64,000 bases of DNA from Bacteroidota bacterium. GTDB lineage: Bacteria; Bacteroidota; Bacteroidia; AKYH767-A; OLB10. Below the pieces are notes generated by a model that did not search any database, had not been told where the DNA came from, and worked only from the letters and a program-made list of their open reading frames with translations. Made by a program: the position numbers and the translations under genes. This document shows positions 53,596 through 63,543 of this stretch, one piece after another. Each line of letters begins with the position of its first letter. The stretch's first letter is position 1. Where the stretch lies: contig JADJMG010000007.1 of the NCBI GenBank assembly GCA_016709725.1, positions 310,001-374,000 on the forward strand. Direction: 5' to 3'.

Positions 53596-56154
53596 TTAAT
53601 AACCTCTCTTAGTTACTTGATTTTCACTTTGATGGTAACTGGTCATCGTTTTCGATTTATGTAAACCTTTTGCAAGTCTTCCATGCACTTTTATATAATC
53701 TAAAAAATAAAGAACTTTAATCGCCACTGTCGTAGATTGCGGATCATTCACTAAGTCGCGCATATTATTGTTAAAATTATGTCGTACAAATGAAGTTTCT
53801 CGGCTAATATTATTCTTGTAAACGATGTTTAGCACGCTTCCGGGAGCAAATCTCCATTCGTAAATTAAATCGACATTAAAAGCATTAAAATTGAAATTAT
53901 TATTTTGATGATAATCAAGATTTCGAATCATTTCTCCTTCCTCGTCCAAACTAAAGTACTGCTTGTAATGTCCCGTGATCCAATAATGGCGAGCTATTAT
54001 TGTTAGACTCATATCTGTTTTAAAAATATAAGTACCATTAAATCTATTTTCCCAAGTATCTAATCGTCGACCACCAATGAGGGGTTGATCATTTTCATCA
54101 AAATTTGCAAAACCCACATTAAATGGATCAAAATTATATTGCAAATTATAGGTCATAAAAAGTTTATCGCTTGGGCGAACTAAAAGGGTTAATGAATTAT
54201 TATAGCCAAACCATGTGAATTCATCAATGAAATTAGAAATATTAAAATTATAATCAACCGCAATTTTTTTTCTATAGTCGGTACTAAATCCTGCAAAGGC
54301 ATAATAATAACGGAGACCACGAAAAAGCTGTCCAGGAACACGTGCTTCATAAAAATCGTAAGGCCGGATTAATTGTGCACCGCCGCCCGCAAAAATCGCA
54401 TTCCAACTCAACAGGTTTGCGAACAAATCTAAGTTAATACTGTTATCACCGATTTTTCCTGTTTTATAATCATCAGCAACAAAAAGATTTAAATTATTAT
54501 ATGATTCCCGAATTCCTTTCCAAGGTTTGAATCGATTAAATCTTAAAAATGCTTCGGTATTATTTTGTCCTGCCACGCGGAAAAATCCTAAATCAGTTGC
54601 TCTATAATCGGGGCTTGTGACATTTCGATAGCTACCATAATTAAAAATTCCACCTTGCTTTTCAAGACCCAAGCTATATTTATAACCCATGGTATTCTCA
54701 AAAACATTTCCTTCCCGCTCTTTATCTACAGAAAAATTTTGAGTAAGAACACCTTCTCCAGCGGCTAAAAAAGTATTTTTCTTATTACTCAACCGAACAC
54801 CAGCTCCCGATACATTTGAATCGTCGAATTGATCTCGTCGAATGGTATTGGCATTTACAAAATAAATATTTGAATTATTCTTAAACTGCTGGTCAAGTAC
54901 AATGACATTGTAGTTTGTAAGTGGCTCCGTCATCACTTTTCTTTTCTCTCCTGAACTCTTTTCAATGGTGGCGTAAGCATTATCCGTAATGGCATTAAAA
55001 AAACCAATTCCTAAACCATCATCGGTACGACCTGAAATTTTTACAGCATTCAATAATTTAGCTTGGGTAGGATTATCTACCAAACTTTCATCTTCACCCA
55101 CTTCATCAAATACAGAATAGTAACCACTGGGTACTTTTCCAATGCGCCGGGAATAGAATAAATTTCCCTTACTAAACAACTCCGTTGCTTCACGAAAGAA
55201 CGGTCTATTTTCGTCGTAAACTACTTCTCGATAACTCAAGTTTTTAACGATGCGATCGGATTGGACCTGACCAAAGTCGGGAAGTAATGTCATGTCCAAA
55301 GTAAATCGATCATCGATACCGTACTTTATATCGGCACCAAAATTATAGGAACTTAAATTCGAATAAGTTTGAGTCCCATCATCATTTGTTAAAGGATTAT
55401 GATCATAGCTTAAAGCAACATATGGTACGACTGATAAGCGTAAAGGCGTTTTGACATTTTGTATACCTTTCAAATGCCCCCAATAAAGTTGAGCATTGGT
55501 TGCCGTAGAGGGAACATAACTCCAAAATTGTAATTCCCTCGTTCTTCTAATCCTTCTATTAAACTGCAATCCCCATTCTTGTATTGTTGTAGCTGGAAAA
55601 CGAAAGGCAGAGTAGGGGATTTCCATTTCTACGTACCAACCCTTCTCATTAAAACTTACATGGGAATGCCATACTGCGTCAAAAGTTAAATCACTAAACT
55701 TTGAATCCATCTGCACACCTGAGGCATACACCTCAAAGATAAAAGCGTCCTGTTGATTATTATAAGGATCTATTTTTATTGAAAACAAATCTGCATTTAA
55801 ATTGCCATCATCCCTTTTTCCTAATTGCTTTAAGATGCTATCCGCTTTGGTATCGTAACAATACGCACCTACATAAATAGCAAAATCAGTATACAATATT
55901 TTCACTTCTGTAATTTGAGTTCCTGGCTTTCCTTCATCGGGTCGGGCTTGAATAAAATTAGACGTCGCTTCAGCCAAAGACCATTCTACTTCTTTTAATT
56001 TTCCATCGATGGTAGGAGCATTCTCTACTCGAAGGGCAGTAGTAGATCGCAATGTATCCGTATCTACTTTCGCGCCCCATGTATTTGTGAAGTGAATAGA
56101 TAACAGAAATAATAGAAGAAATGGGATGGAACGCGTTGTCATTGATGCTATCAA
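53596..56154 (-). CDS. DUF5916 protein with N-terminal CBM9-like domain
   Basis: 852 aa. Signal peptide (FLLLFLLSIHFTNTWG), then a carbohydrate-binding family 9-like domain (APTIDGKLKEVEWSLAEATSNF ... IYVGAYCYD ... IPYSAFRFP) at about 40-230, and a long beta-strand-rich DUF5916 region to the C-terminus that looks like an outer-membrane barrel (YNFDPFNVGFANF, WENRFNGTYIFKTDMSLTI). Cell-surface; substrate unknown. The 104-base gap to 56259 holds nothing obvious. Confidence 0.88.
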   Translation of the reverse strand: MIASMTTRSIPFLLLFLLSIHFTNTWGAKVDTDTLRSTTALRVENAPTIDGKLKEVEWSLAEATSNFIQARPDEGKPGTQITEVKILYTDFAIYVGAYCYDTKADSILKQLGKRDDGNLNADLFSIKIDPYNNQQDAFIFEVYASGVQMDSKFSDLTFDAVWHSHVSFNEKGWYVEMEIPYSAFRFPATTIQEWGLQFNRRIRRTRELQFWSYVPSTATNAQLYWGHLKGIQNVKTPLRLSVVPYVALSYDHNPLTNDDGTQTYSNLSSYNFGADIKYGIDDRFTLDMTLLPDFGQVQSDRIVKNLSYREVVYDENRPFFREATELFSKGNLFYSRRIGKVPSGYYSVFDEVGEDESLVDNPTQAKLLNAVKISGRTDDGLGIGFFNAITDNAYATIEKSSGEKRKVMTEPLTNYNVIVLDQQFKNNSNIYFVNANTIRRDQFDDSNVSGAGVRLSNKKNTFLAAGEGVLTQNFSVDKEREGNVFENTMGYKYSLGLEKQGGIFNYGSYRNVTSPDYRATDLGFFRVAGQNNTEAFLRFNRFKPWKGIRESYNNLNLFVADDYKTGKIGDNSINLDLFANLLSWNAIFAGGGAQLIRPYDFYEARVPGQLFRGLRYYYAFAGFSTDYRKKIAVDYNFNISNFIDEFTWFGYNNSLTLLVRPSDKLFMTYNLQYNFDPFNVGFANFDENDQPLIGGRRLDTWENRFNGTYIFKTDMSLTIIARHYWITGHYKQYFSLDEEGEMIRNLDYHQNNNFNFNAFNVDLIYEWRFAPGSVLNIVYKNNISRETSFVRHNFNNNMRDLVNDPQSTTVAIKVLYFLDYIKVHGRLAKGLHKSKTMTSYHQSENQVTKRGY

Positions 56155-56258
56155 AATTAGTATATTGTATACTTATCACAAATGAAATTAACGAAGAATT
56201 AACTGAATTCGTCTAAGCGGTATTTAGCTCCGACAAAACATCAAAATAATCAGATCAA

Positions 56259-57290
56259 CTAATCAACATATAAAATCCGGTGCTTCAATTGATCCATAAA
56301 TTCAGAGAAATGCATGTCTTTTCTTGAAATGTATTGCTGGATTTTCAAGGGACTTGAGTCTTTTTCAAGAATCTTAAAATAAAATAAAAATGTCTTTTCA
56401 TTGTCGAGGTTGGGAGAGAAATTAGATTTTCCATAGCGAACATCATAAAAGGCAAGTGAATCATTTCTTTCTTCTACAATAAAATAATCTTTAGAAAACC
56501 ATCTCAACTTGGCAACACCATCTTTATCCTTAATTTTTTCCAATAAATATTCATTCTTCTTAAATCCTTCAAATCGAATAGTAGGTTGATCTTGTAAAAT
56601 GCTATAATACCCAATATAGCACATACTATCATCTTTGGCTACGGCACACCAAAGTAGATTTGAAAATATGACTGGATTGGAAAGATAGTCGTTGGGAGCA
56701 ATGTTTTGATCTGTAAGTGCCGCTTCAAATTTTTGATTCACATAAAATTTATTTCCAATCGTCAAGAGGAAATAAATATGCGCAATGATTAGCCCAAGAT
56801 AATTCATCTTAACTGCCATGCTAGGATGCTTTCTTCTCAACACCAATGTAAAAGTTGTTCCGATTAATAAGGGCAAAGTATACCCGGGATCGACAATGGC
56901 AATGCTATTCAGCGCAACGCGATAATCACTAAAAGGCAGGAAGAGTTGAGTCCCGTACAACGTAAAAGCATCGAGCAGTGGATGGGTAAAGATGCCAATA
57001 AAGAATACATCTAACCAAATCCGAAACGTAATTTCAGGCTTTTTCCAATAAAGCTTTCGCATGAGCCATGCCATGATGGGAGCAACGGCAAAAGCAAAAA
57101 TCAAACTATGACTTATGCCTCGATGGACCGAAAGTTTTTGAAGTTCTGTAAAAAATGGATTGAACAAAATATCCAAGTCAGGGATGGTACCAGCGATACC
57201 ACCCCATAAAATGGCTTTACTACCAATTTTTTTTCCAGCGACTAATTCTCCAAGAGCTGCACCAAGTGCAAATTGAGTTATACTATCCAA
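56259..57290 (-). CDS. Membrane metal-dependent hydrolase, YdjM-like
   Basis: 343 aa. MDSITQFALGAALGELVAG, GTIPDLDIL, VHRGISHSLIFA and FTHPLLDAFTLYG give the His/Asp set of the YdjM (LexA-regulated, membrane-bound) family. Four to five membrane helices precede a C-terminal soluble domain of about 130 residues. It starts 1 base after the end of cphA, so it is probably cotranscribed with the cyanophycin synthetase. No role in cyanophycin is known. Confidence 0.85.
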   Translation of the reverse strand: MDSITQFALGAALGELVAGKKIGSKAILWGGIAGTIPDLDILFNPFFTELQKLSVHRGISHSLIFAFAVAPIMAWLMRKLYWKKPEITFRIWLDVFFIGIFTHPLLDAFTLYGTQLFLPFSDYRVALNSIAIVDPGYTLPLLIGTTFTLVLRRKHPSMAVKMNYLGLIIAHIYFLLTIGNKFYVNQKFEAALTDQNIAPNDYLSNPVIFSNLLWCAVAKDDSMCYIGYYSILQDQPTIRFEGFKKNEYLLEKIKDKDGVAKLRWFSKDYFIVEERNDSLAFYDVRYGKSNFSPNLDNEKTFLFYFKILEKDSSPLKIQQYISRKDMHFSEFMDQLKHRILYVD

Positions 57291-57291
57291 C

Positions 57292-59976
57292 TTATTTCGT
57301 CGACTCCGGTTGAGCGGGTTCTATATGTTCATGTTGATTAGGTATATCATCCACACTTAACTCAAATTTATCTTCTGTATCCTTGTACTTCATCACCTGA
57401 TCCAATGCATCTGGAACAACGTCACTACAAATAACAATGAAGGATCCTTTCTTGGCATTTTTAAATGCATAATCAATAGCTTCAGGTTCACTTGGAATAA
57501 CTACATGCTTTTTCTTTGGATCTACAGAATGCATTCCTTCTACCATCAAATCGATAATTTCATGCTCTGTTCTTCCACGTAAATTACGGTCTTGACGAAT
57601 GACTACTTCATCAAACATTTTTGCTGCTAATGCACCAAGTGATACTATGTCTGCATCTCGGCGATCGCCCACACCTGCAATAATTCCAATTTTAGGAGAA
57701 GCATCAATCTTCTCTAAGAATTTAGAGATGGCAAGGAATCCCGCAGGATTATGAGCATAATCCACCATCACACTGTATTTCTTAAACTCAAACAAATTCA
57801 TTCGACCGGGAGTTTGAACTGGAGATGGAATGAAAGTATCGAGTGCTAAACGAATGTCTCCAATATCGAAATTACGAATGAAGCTCGCTAACACCGCAGG
57901 CAAAATATTTTGAATCATAAACGCCGCCTTACCACGGAAGGTCAGTGGAATATTGATGATTTTTTCTACTCTAATTTTCCAAGTTCCTTTACAAATGGTG
58001 ATGTATCCATTTTCAGCAATAGCAGCCAATCCACCTTTACTACAATGTTTCGCAACAAGTGCATTGTTTTCATCCATGGAAAAATAAGCCACATTACAAT
58101 CGAGACCTTTTGCCATATTGGAAACGAGTTCATCATCTGCATTTAAAATCGCATATCCACTCGGCATTACGGCTTCTGGAACAATCGATTTCACGCGAGC
58201 CATATCTTCCAGCGTATTGATGTCTTTAAGACCTAAATGATCTGCAGCCACATTCGTAACGATACCAATATCGCATTTATGGAAACCTAGTCCAGCTCGT
58301 AAAATACCACCCCGAGCCGTTTCAAGTACTGCAAAGTCAACCGTAGGATCTTTCAAAACAAACTCTGCACTTTGTGGACCTGTGCAGTCTCCTCTTTGCA
58401 TCATGATGTTTTGAATGTAGATGCCATCCGTAGTAGTAAAACCAACTTTATATCCAGCGGTTTTAGCAATATGCGCCATCAATCTTGTCGTAGTCGTTTT
58501 ACCGTTAGTTCCTGTGATGGCAACAATTGGAATACGAATTTCTGCACCGGGAGGAAACAACATATCGATTACAGGCTCTGCAACATTGCGTGGCAACCCT
58601 TCCGTAGGTGCTAAATGCATTCTAAATCCAGGAGCGGCAGTCACTTCTAAAATGCCACCACCCGTCTCCGAAATAGGAAGCGAAATATCATCCGTCATGA
58701 TATCGATACCACAAACATCCAATCCTATAATTCGAGCAATTCGTTCAGCCATGAAAACATTATGTGGATGTACTTGATCGGTAACATCAGTAGCTGTTCC
58801 ACCAGTAGAAATATTTGCTGTCGATTTCAAATACAAGACTTCATCCTTCGGTAAAATTGAATCTAAAGTAAGATCACGTTCTTTTAAGATTTGCTTCGTG
58901 TTTTCATCCACTTTAATAGAGGTTAACACTTTTTCATGACCGTATCCTCTTCGTGGATCTTTATTCACAGCATCAATCAATGCCATGATCCTGCTTTTAC
59001 CATCACCAATCACTAATGCAGGAGTACGTTTTGCAGCAGCTACAAATTTATAATCGATGACTAATACTCGATGATCAAATCCAGTGATGAACTTTTCACA
59101 AATTACCGCTCTGGAAATTTTCTTTGCCGCAGCTAATGCTTCAATTGCTTCTTCACGACTTCTGATATTGATGGTTGCCCCGCGACCATGATTTCCATTT
59201 ACGGGTTTAATCACCATGGGATAACCGATGGAATCAATCGCTCTATCTAAATCTTCTTCGTCGTAAATAATTCTACCTTTTGGTACCGATATGTTTGCGG
59301 CTTCCAGTAAATTTTTTGTTTCTTCTTTATCGCATGCAATTTCCACTGCAATACTTCCTGTATTACTGGTTACGGTTGCTTGAATACGCTTTTGATTTTT
59401 ACCATATCCTAACATCACCAACGAATGACGATTGAGTCGAATCCATGGAATTCCACGAGCTGCGGCCTCTTGAACAATAGAACCGGTACTTGGACCCAGG
59501 CGCTCATCTTCACGAATTTCACGCATGGTTTGAATATCATCTTCTAGGTCATAAATTTCGTCATCCACTAACGCCTGCACTATACGAACAGCAGCTTTTG
59601 CAGCATAAATACCTACTTTTTCCTCCATGTAAGCAAAAACTACATTATAGACTCCATGTTCAGAGGTAGATCGAGTTCTTCCAAAACCCACATCCATACC
59701 CGCCAATGTTTGGATCTCTAAAGCAATATGCTCTACAACATGACCCATCCAGGTACCTTCCTTAACGCGCTTAAAAAACCCTCCCGGACAACCTTCTGAA
59801 CATTGATGTTCATACATGGTTGGAAACATTTTTTCGAGGCGTTCACTGAAGCCTTCTATCAAATTACTGGGCCTTTCTTCCATTTCTTCAAGGTCCAATT
59901 TCATAACAATTAAAAAATGTCGACGAATAGACCAATAGTTTGGACCACGCATTGCCCTGATTTCACGTATCTTCAT
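57292..59976 (-). CDS. cphA: Cyanophycin synthetase
   Basis: Builds the storage polymer multi-L-arginyl-poly-L-aspartate from ATP, aspartate and arginine. 894 aa, close to the cyanobacterial length. An N-terminal domain (about 1-160; CSEGCPGGFFKRVKEGTWMG) is followed by the ATP-grasp ligase (about 165-475; MVIKPVNGNHGRGATI) and the Mur-ligase-like half with P-loop GTNGKTTTTRLM near 490, ETARGGILRAG and DYAHNPAGF. All three modules are present, so CphA1-like activity is plausible. Divergent from cphB across a 164-base gap. Confidence 0.95.
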   Translation of the reverse strand: MKIREIRAMRGPNYWSIRRHFLIVMKLDLEEMEERPSNLIEGFSERLEKMFPTMYEHQCSEGCPGGFFKRVKEGTWMGHVVEHIALEIQTLAGMDVGFGRTRSTSEHGVYNVVFAYMEEKVGIYAAKAAVRIVQALVDDEIYDLEDDIQTMREIREDERLGPSTGSIVQEAAARGIPWIRLNRHSLVMLGYGKNQKRIQATVTSNTGSIAVEIACDKEETKNLLEAANISVPKGRIIYDEEDLDRAIDSIGYPMVIKPVNGNHGRGATINIRSREEAIEALAAAKKISRAVICEKFITGFDHRVLVIDYKFVAAAKRTPALVIGDGKSRIMALIDAVNKDPRRGYGHEKVLTSIKVDENTKQILKERDLTLDSILPKDEVLYLKSTANISTGGTATDVTDQVHPHNVFMAERIARIIGLDVCGIDIMTDDISLPISETGGGILEVTAAPGFRMHLAPTEGLPRNVAEPVIDMLFPPGAEIRIPIVAITGTNGKTTTTRLMAHIAKTAGYKVGFTTTDGIYIQNIMMQRGDCTGPQSAEFVLKDPTVDFAVLETARGGILRAGLGFHKCDIGIVTNVAADHLGLKDINTLEDMARVKSIVPEAVMPSGYAILNADDELVSNMAKGLDCNVAYFSMDENNALVAKHCSKGGLAAIAENGYITICKGTWKIRVEKIINIPLTFRGKAAFMIQNILPAVLASFIRNFDIGDIRLALDTFIPSPVQTPGRMNLFEFKKYSVMVDYAHNPAGFLAISKFLEKIDASPKIGIIAGVGDRRDADIVSLGALAAKMFDEVVIRQDRNLRGRTEHEIIDLMVEGMHSVDPKKKHVVIPSEPEAIDYAFKNAKKGSFIVICSDVVPDALDQVMKYKDTEDKFELSVDDIPNQHEHIEPAQPESTK

Positions 59977-60140
59977 AATAATTTCTTAATAAAGTTTTAA
60001 TTTTCGACTTGTTAATAAACCGGATGAGGGTGTATGGTCGACACGATGAAAATAAGAATAGTTTCGTAATCAACCAAAAACTGAATAAAATTCAATTATT
60101 TATTCTCCAAAAAGGACATAAATTAATAGGACATGTCATT

Positions 60141-61000
60141 ATGAAAGGTAAACTAATCGCAATCGGGGGGAATGAAGACAAGGGAAATGAGTTGGAGCCG
60201 AATATTCAGCAACGAAACAACCTAAACTACTTTGAATTACAAATTTTATCGAGGATTGTTGACGAGTGCAAAGGTCAGAAAGACGCTCATATTGAAGTAA
60301 TTACATCAGCTTCAAGTATTCCTGAAGAAGTAGGTGAAAACTATTTAGCAGCTTTTGGCAAGATTGGTTGTACCAATGTTCAAAACATGCATATCCGAAA
60401 TCGTGCGGATGCGCAAAATCCTGAATTTATAGAGCGAATTAAGAAGTGTGATGGCGTGATGCTATCGGGCGGAAATCAATTGCGCTTAAGTACCATTTTG
60501 GAGGGACAGAGATTTTAAGAATACTGCAAAATCGATTGAACAATGAAGAATTTGTTTTAGCCGGAACAAGTGCAGGGGCTATGGCGATGAGCAATACCAT
60601 GATTTATCAAGGTTCCAGCGCGGGAGCATTAATAAAAGGAGAGGTAAAAATTACAACGGGATTAGCTTTTATGAAAGATGTGATCATCGATTCACATTTC
60701 GATAAACGCGGTCGTTTCGGAAGATTAGCTCAAGCGGTTGCATCCAATCCTTCTTGCATTGGAATCGGCTTAGGAGAAGATACAGGTGTTGTTGTAACCG
60801 ATAATAATCATCTAGAAGCAATAGGATCGGGATTGGTAATTATTGTGGATGGGTATGGTATTCGACATTCTAATATCGCTGATTTAAATGATGGTTCTCC
60901 CATCAGCATCGAAAATTTAGTTGTGCATGTAATGACTAAAGGGAACACATTCAATTTAAAGGATAGAAAATTTGCTGCAGAGGAAAAAGTGAATTTTTGA
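60141..61000 (+). CDS. cphB: Cyanophycinase, frameshifted
   Basis: Serine peptidase that cuts cyanophycin into beta-Asp-Arg dipeptides. About 286 aa after repair. The ATG at 60141 (MKGKLIAIGGNEDKGNE) is preferred to 60009 because cyanophycinases begin with GKLIxIGGxED. The nucleophile elbow GTSAGAMAM and SGGNQLRL are typical. The frame breaks at GG 60500-60501; one more G restores LSTILGGTEILRILQNRLNNEE. So 60141-60518 and 60536-61000 are one gene. Sits head-to-head with cphA. Confidence 0.92.
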
Positions 61001-61014
61001 AACACTTTATAATT

Positions 61015-61081
61015 AAAAATCCCCTACCCAGCAGCAGATGCCGCTATGCGCTTCAACGCTTCTGGGTTAGGGATTTTTTTT
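61015..61081. terminator. Terminator with a long structured loop between cphB and the secreted protein gene
   Basis: AAAAATCCCCTACCCAG (61015-61031) pairs with CTGGGTTAGGGATTTTT (61062-61078) with about two mismatches; T-runs lie on both sides, so it suits both converging genes. The 30-base loop is unusually long. Confidence 0.65.
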
Positions 61082-61094
61082 GACCTAGTACTCT

Positions 61095-61694
61095 TCAATA
61101 ATAATCACTCTCTTTTTTACATTTCTTATTTCTTCGTGATCGTTTCGATGACTTTTCATCTTTAAGGTATTTATCGATATCGGATGAATTCCAATCCATT
61201 TCATTGCTATCTTTCATCCTAATCACTTTTATTTCCTTTTCTACTTTCTCATCATGCTTCTCTCCACGATCGTCAGTCCAACTGAATTCAAATGATTTCA
61301 TATCCTCATCGATTTCAGGGATCGATGGTGGAGAAGGAGGAGAAGGTGGCATTGGTGGCATTGGCCCATCGGGATGCATATACATCATTTTGCGCTCTGT
61401 ATTTCCTTTCTTATCATCCATTTTAACGATCACTTCTTTCTTAATCTTTTTTCCATCCTTTCCTTTACCTTCCACAACTTCCACTTTCATTTCATGCTCG
61501 TCCATAAAAGTTTTATAAGCTGCGTCATCAGTAGAAGAAAAGGTGGTATCGATCACCGTCTTCTTTCCATTCACTTCCTTTTCAATGTGTACTTTTATTT
61601 TGTTTTTTTCGTTGGACTTACTGTCAGTAGTTTGTGCAACCATTCCTCCCGAAATGATAATTAAGCCAATTAGCAATACAGTTTTTGTTCTCAT
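61095..61694 (-). CDS. Secreted charged, proline-rich protein, unknown
   Basis: 199 aa. Signal peptide (MRTKTVLLIGLIIISGGMVAQ), then a highly charged region (KIKVHIEKEVNGKKTVIDTTF), a proline stretch (GPMPPMPPSPPSPPSIPE, about 109-126), and a lysine/arginine-rich C-terminus (SSKRSRRNKKCKKESDYY). No family recognised. It is divergent from the histidine kinase gene, which has its own proline stretch in the periplasmic part. The 130-base gap could hold shared control sites. Confidence 0.7.
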   Translation of the reverse strand: MRTKTVLLIGLIIISGGMVAQTTDSKSNEKNKIKVHIEKEVNGKKTVIDTTFSSTDDAAYKTFMDEHEMKVEVVEGKGKDGKKIKKEVIVKMDDKKGNTERKMMYMHPDGPMPPMPPSPPSPPSIPEIDEDMKSFEFSWTDDRGEKHDEKVEKEIKVIRMKDSNEMDWNSSDIDKYLKDEKSSKRSRRNKKCKKESDYY

Positions 61695-61810
61695 GTTTTT
61701 CGATTATTAGTTTAATGCAAACCTATTATTTACTCCAGGGCGTAGCGGTTAACAGCCAGTTAATGCTCGTTAATGTATCGTTAAAAACATTTTAATTCCA
61801 TTACATACAC

Positions 61811-61818
61811 TAAATTTG
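61811..61818 (+). promoter_or_regulatory. -7 element of the histidine kinase gene
   Basis: TAAATTTG ends 6 bases before ATG 61825. The TTG inside it (61816) would otherwise be a candidate start. The transcript would begin at or next to the ATG (leaderless). Confidence 0.5.
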
Positions 61819-61824
61819 AGGTCA

Positions 61825-63543
61825 ATGAAAAAAGGGAAATTCCAATTTATTGTAATCTTAATGAGTATTGCGCTGGCAGGACTCATACTCTTACAAGCGT
61901 ATTGGATCAAGCATGATTTTGAGAGTAAGGCAAAGCAATTTGATGGCACGGTGATGATGGCGATGAATAAAATAGTGGAGCAAGTTGAAGAAATGGAGAA
62001 TCGTCGCTTGGTCGTCAACAATTTTATTTCTTTGGAAGATTCAAGCATTACTTTTGTTGGACTTAACGATAGTTTGCTGAATATAATTTCTTCAGTTGCG
62101 ATGGAGCCACCCATGCCGCCACCACCGCCTCCTGGACCACCCAGCCCAGCCAGAGAACTTGACGAAGCCATCACTAAAAAAATTTGGGAAAGATAAGTTG
62201 CTACAAAAATCGTGGAATCCCGATGGGGAATTGTCTTTTTTGCATTTAGATTCTACCATCGATATTCGGATTGAAAAAAATATTGAACAGCGAGAAATTA
62301 TTGATTTAAGTTTTAACCGCAGAATAAATGAATTGAATCCAATGGATGATCCAATGGTTGATCAGAATTCAGCATTGGAAGAGCGCAAAATTGCATTGGT
62401 AGAAAAAAGGATGAAGACCAAAATGAAGAAGTTGAATTCCATCATGCAAAAATTAACTTTTCAAATTGTAGATCCCCAAGGAAATATTTTCAATCGTATA
62501 TCTAAACGTAATTTGGATTCGATTGTCATGGCCGAGATCAAGAATCATGATTTAGAGCTGGATTATAAGTATGGCGTATTTCAGAAAAATATTCCTAAAG
62601 CGCTTTTATTAACGAACAAGGATGATAGTTTAAGTCTGATCAATAGTCCCTACCAGCTTTCTTTATTCCCCAATGATATTATCAATAAAAGTGAAGTGTT
62701 ATGCCTAGACTTTAACAACAAATTTAATTATATTTTAAGCAGCATGTTTTTGATGCTCTTGTTTTCATTGTTATTTACAGGAATTATTATTACGGGTTTT
62801 GGCTATACTTTATTCGTCATTCAACAACAAAAAAAATTGGCCATTATTAAAAATGATTTTATCAATAATATGACGCATGAGTTTAAAACTCCCTATTGCA
62901 ACCATTGCCATCGCCAATGAATCCATTCAAGATCCTCGTGTCAGTCAATCTCCAGATAAATAGGAGTTTTATACAGGTATCATAAAAGATGAAAATGAAA
63001 GAATGTTACGTCAGGTGGAAACCGTTTTGCAAATGGCGCAAATTGATAAAGGTGAAATAAAGATCAACAAAGAAAATATTGGTTTAAAAGAAGTAATTGA
63101 ATCAGCTGCTGCCAGTATGCAGCTTCCCGTTCAACAAAGGGAAGGACATATCACCATTGATTGGGAGGGGAAGGGATGTTCAAGTTTATGCAGATCCCAA
63201 TCACATCATGAATGTATTCATCAATTTACTCGACAATGCAAATAAATACAGTCCAGAAGCACCTGCTATTCGAGTACATGTGTATTCGGATTCCTCTAAA
63301 GTAACCATCGCCATTCACGATAAAGGAATTGGAATGAACAAAGAGGTTTCAAAGAGAGTTTTTGAAACCTTTTTCAGAGCTACATCGGGTAATATTCATG
63401 ACGTAAAAGGTTTTGGATTGGGATTGAGTTATGTAAAAGCCATTGTAGATATGCACAACGGTCAAATAGAAGTACAAAGTGAATTAGGTAAAGGAAGTTC
63501 ATTTATTATTCGTTTGCCCATCTTAGAAAATGAAAAAGCATGA
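61825..63543 (+). CDS. Sensor histidine kinase, broken by several indels
   Basis: Inner-membrane two-component sensor, about 570 aa after repair. TM1 (FIVILMSIALAGLILLQAYWI), a periplasmic domain with EPPMPPPPPPGPPSP near residue 95, TM2 (FLMLLFSLLFTGIIITGFGYTLFVI), a HisKA domain with the H-box MTHEFKTPIATIAIA, and a HATPase domain (FINLLDNANKYSPEA ... KGFGLGLSYVKAIVDMHNG). One base must be removed at A7 62176-62182, at CCC 62891-62893 and at G4 63167-63170; an in-frame TAG at 62961-62963 also interrupts. The stop overlaps the response-regulator ATG. Confidence 0.85.
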
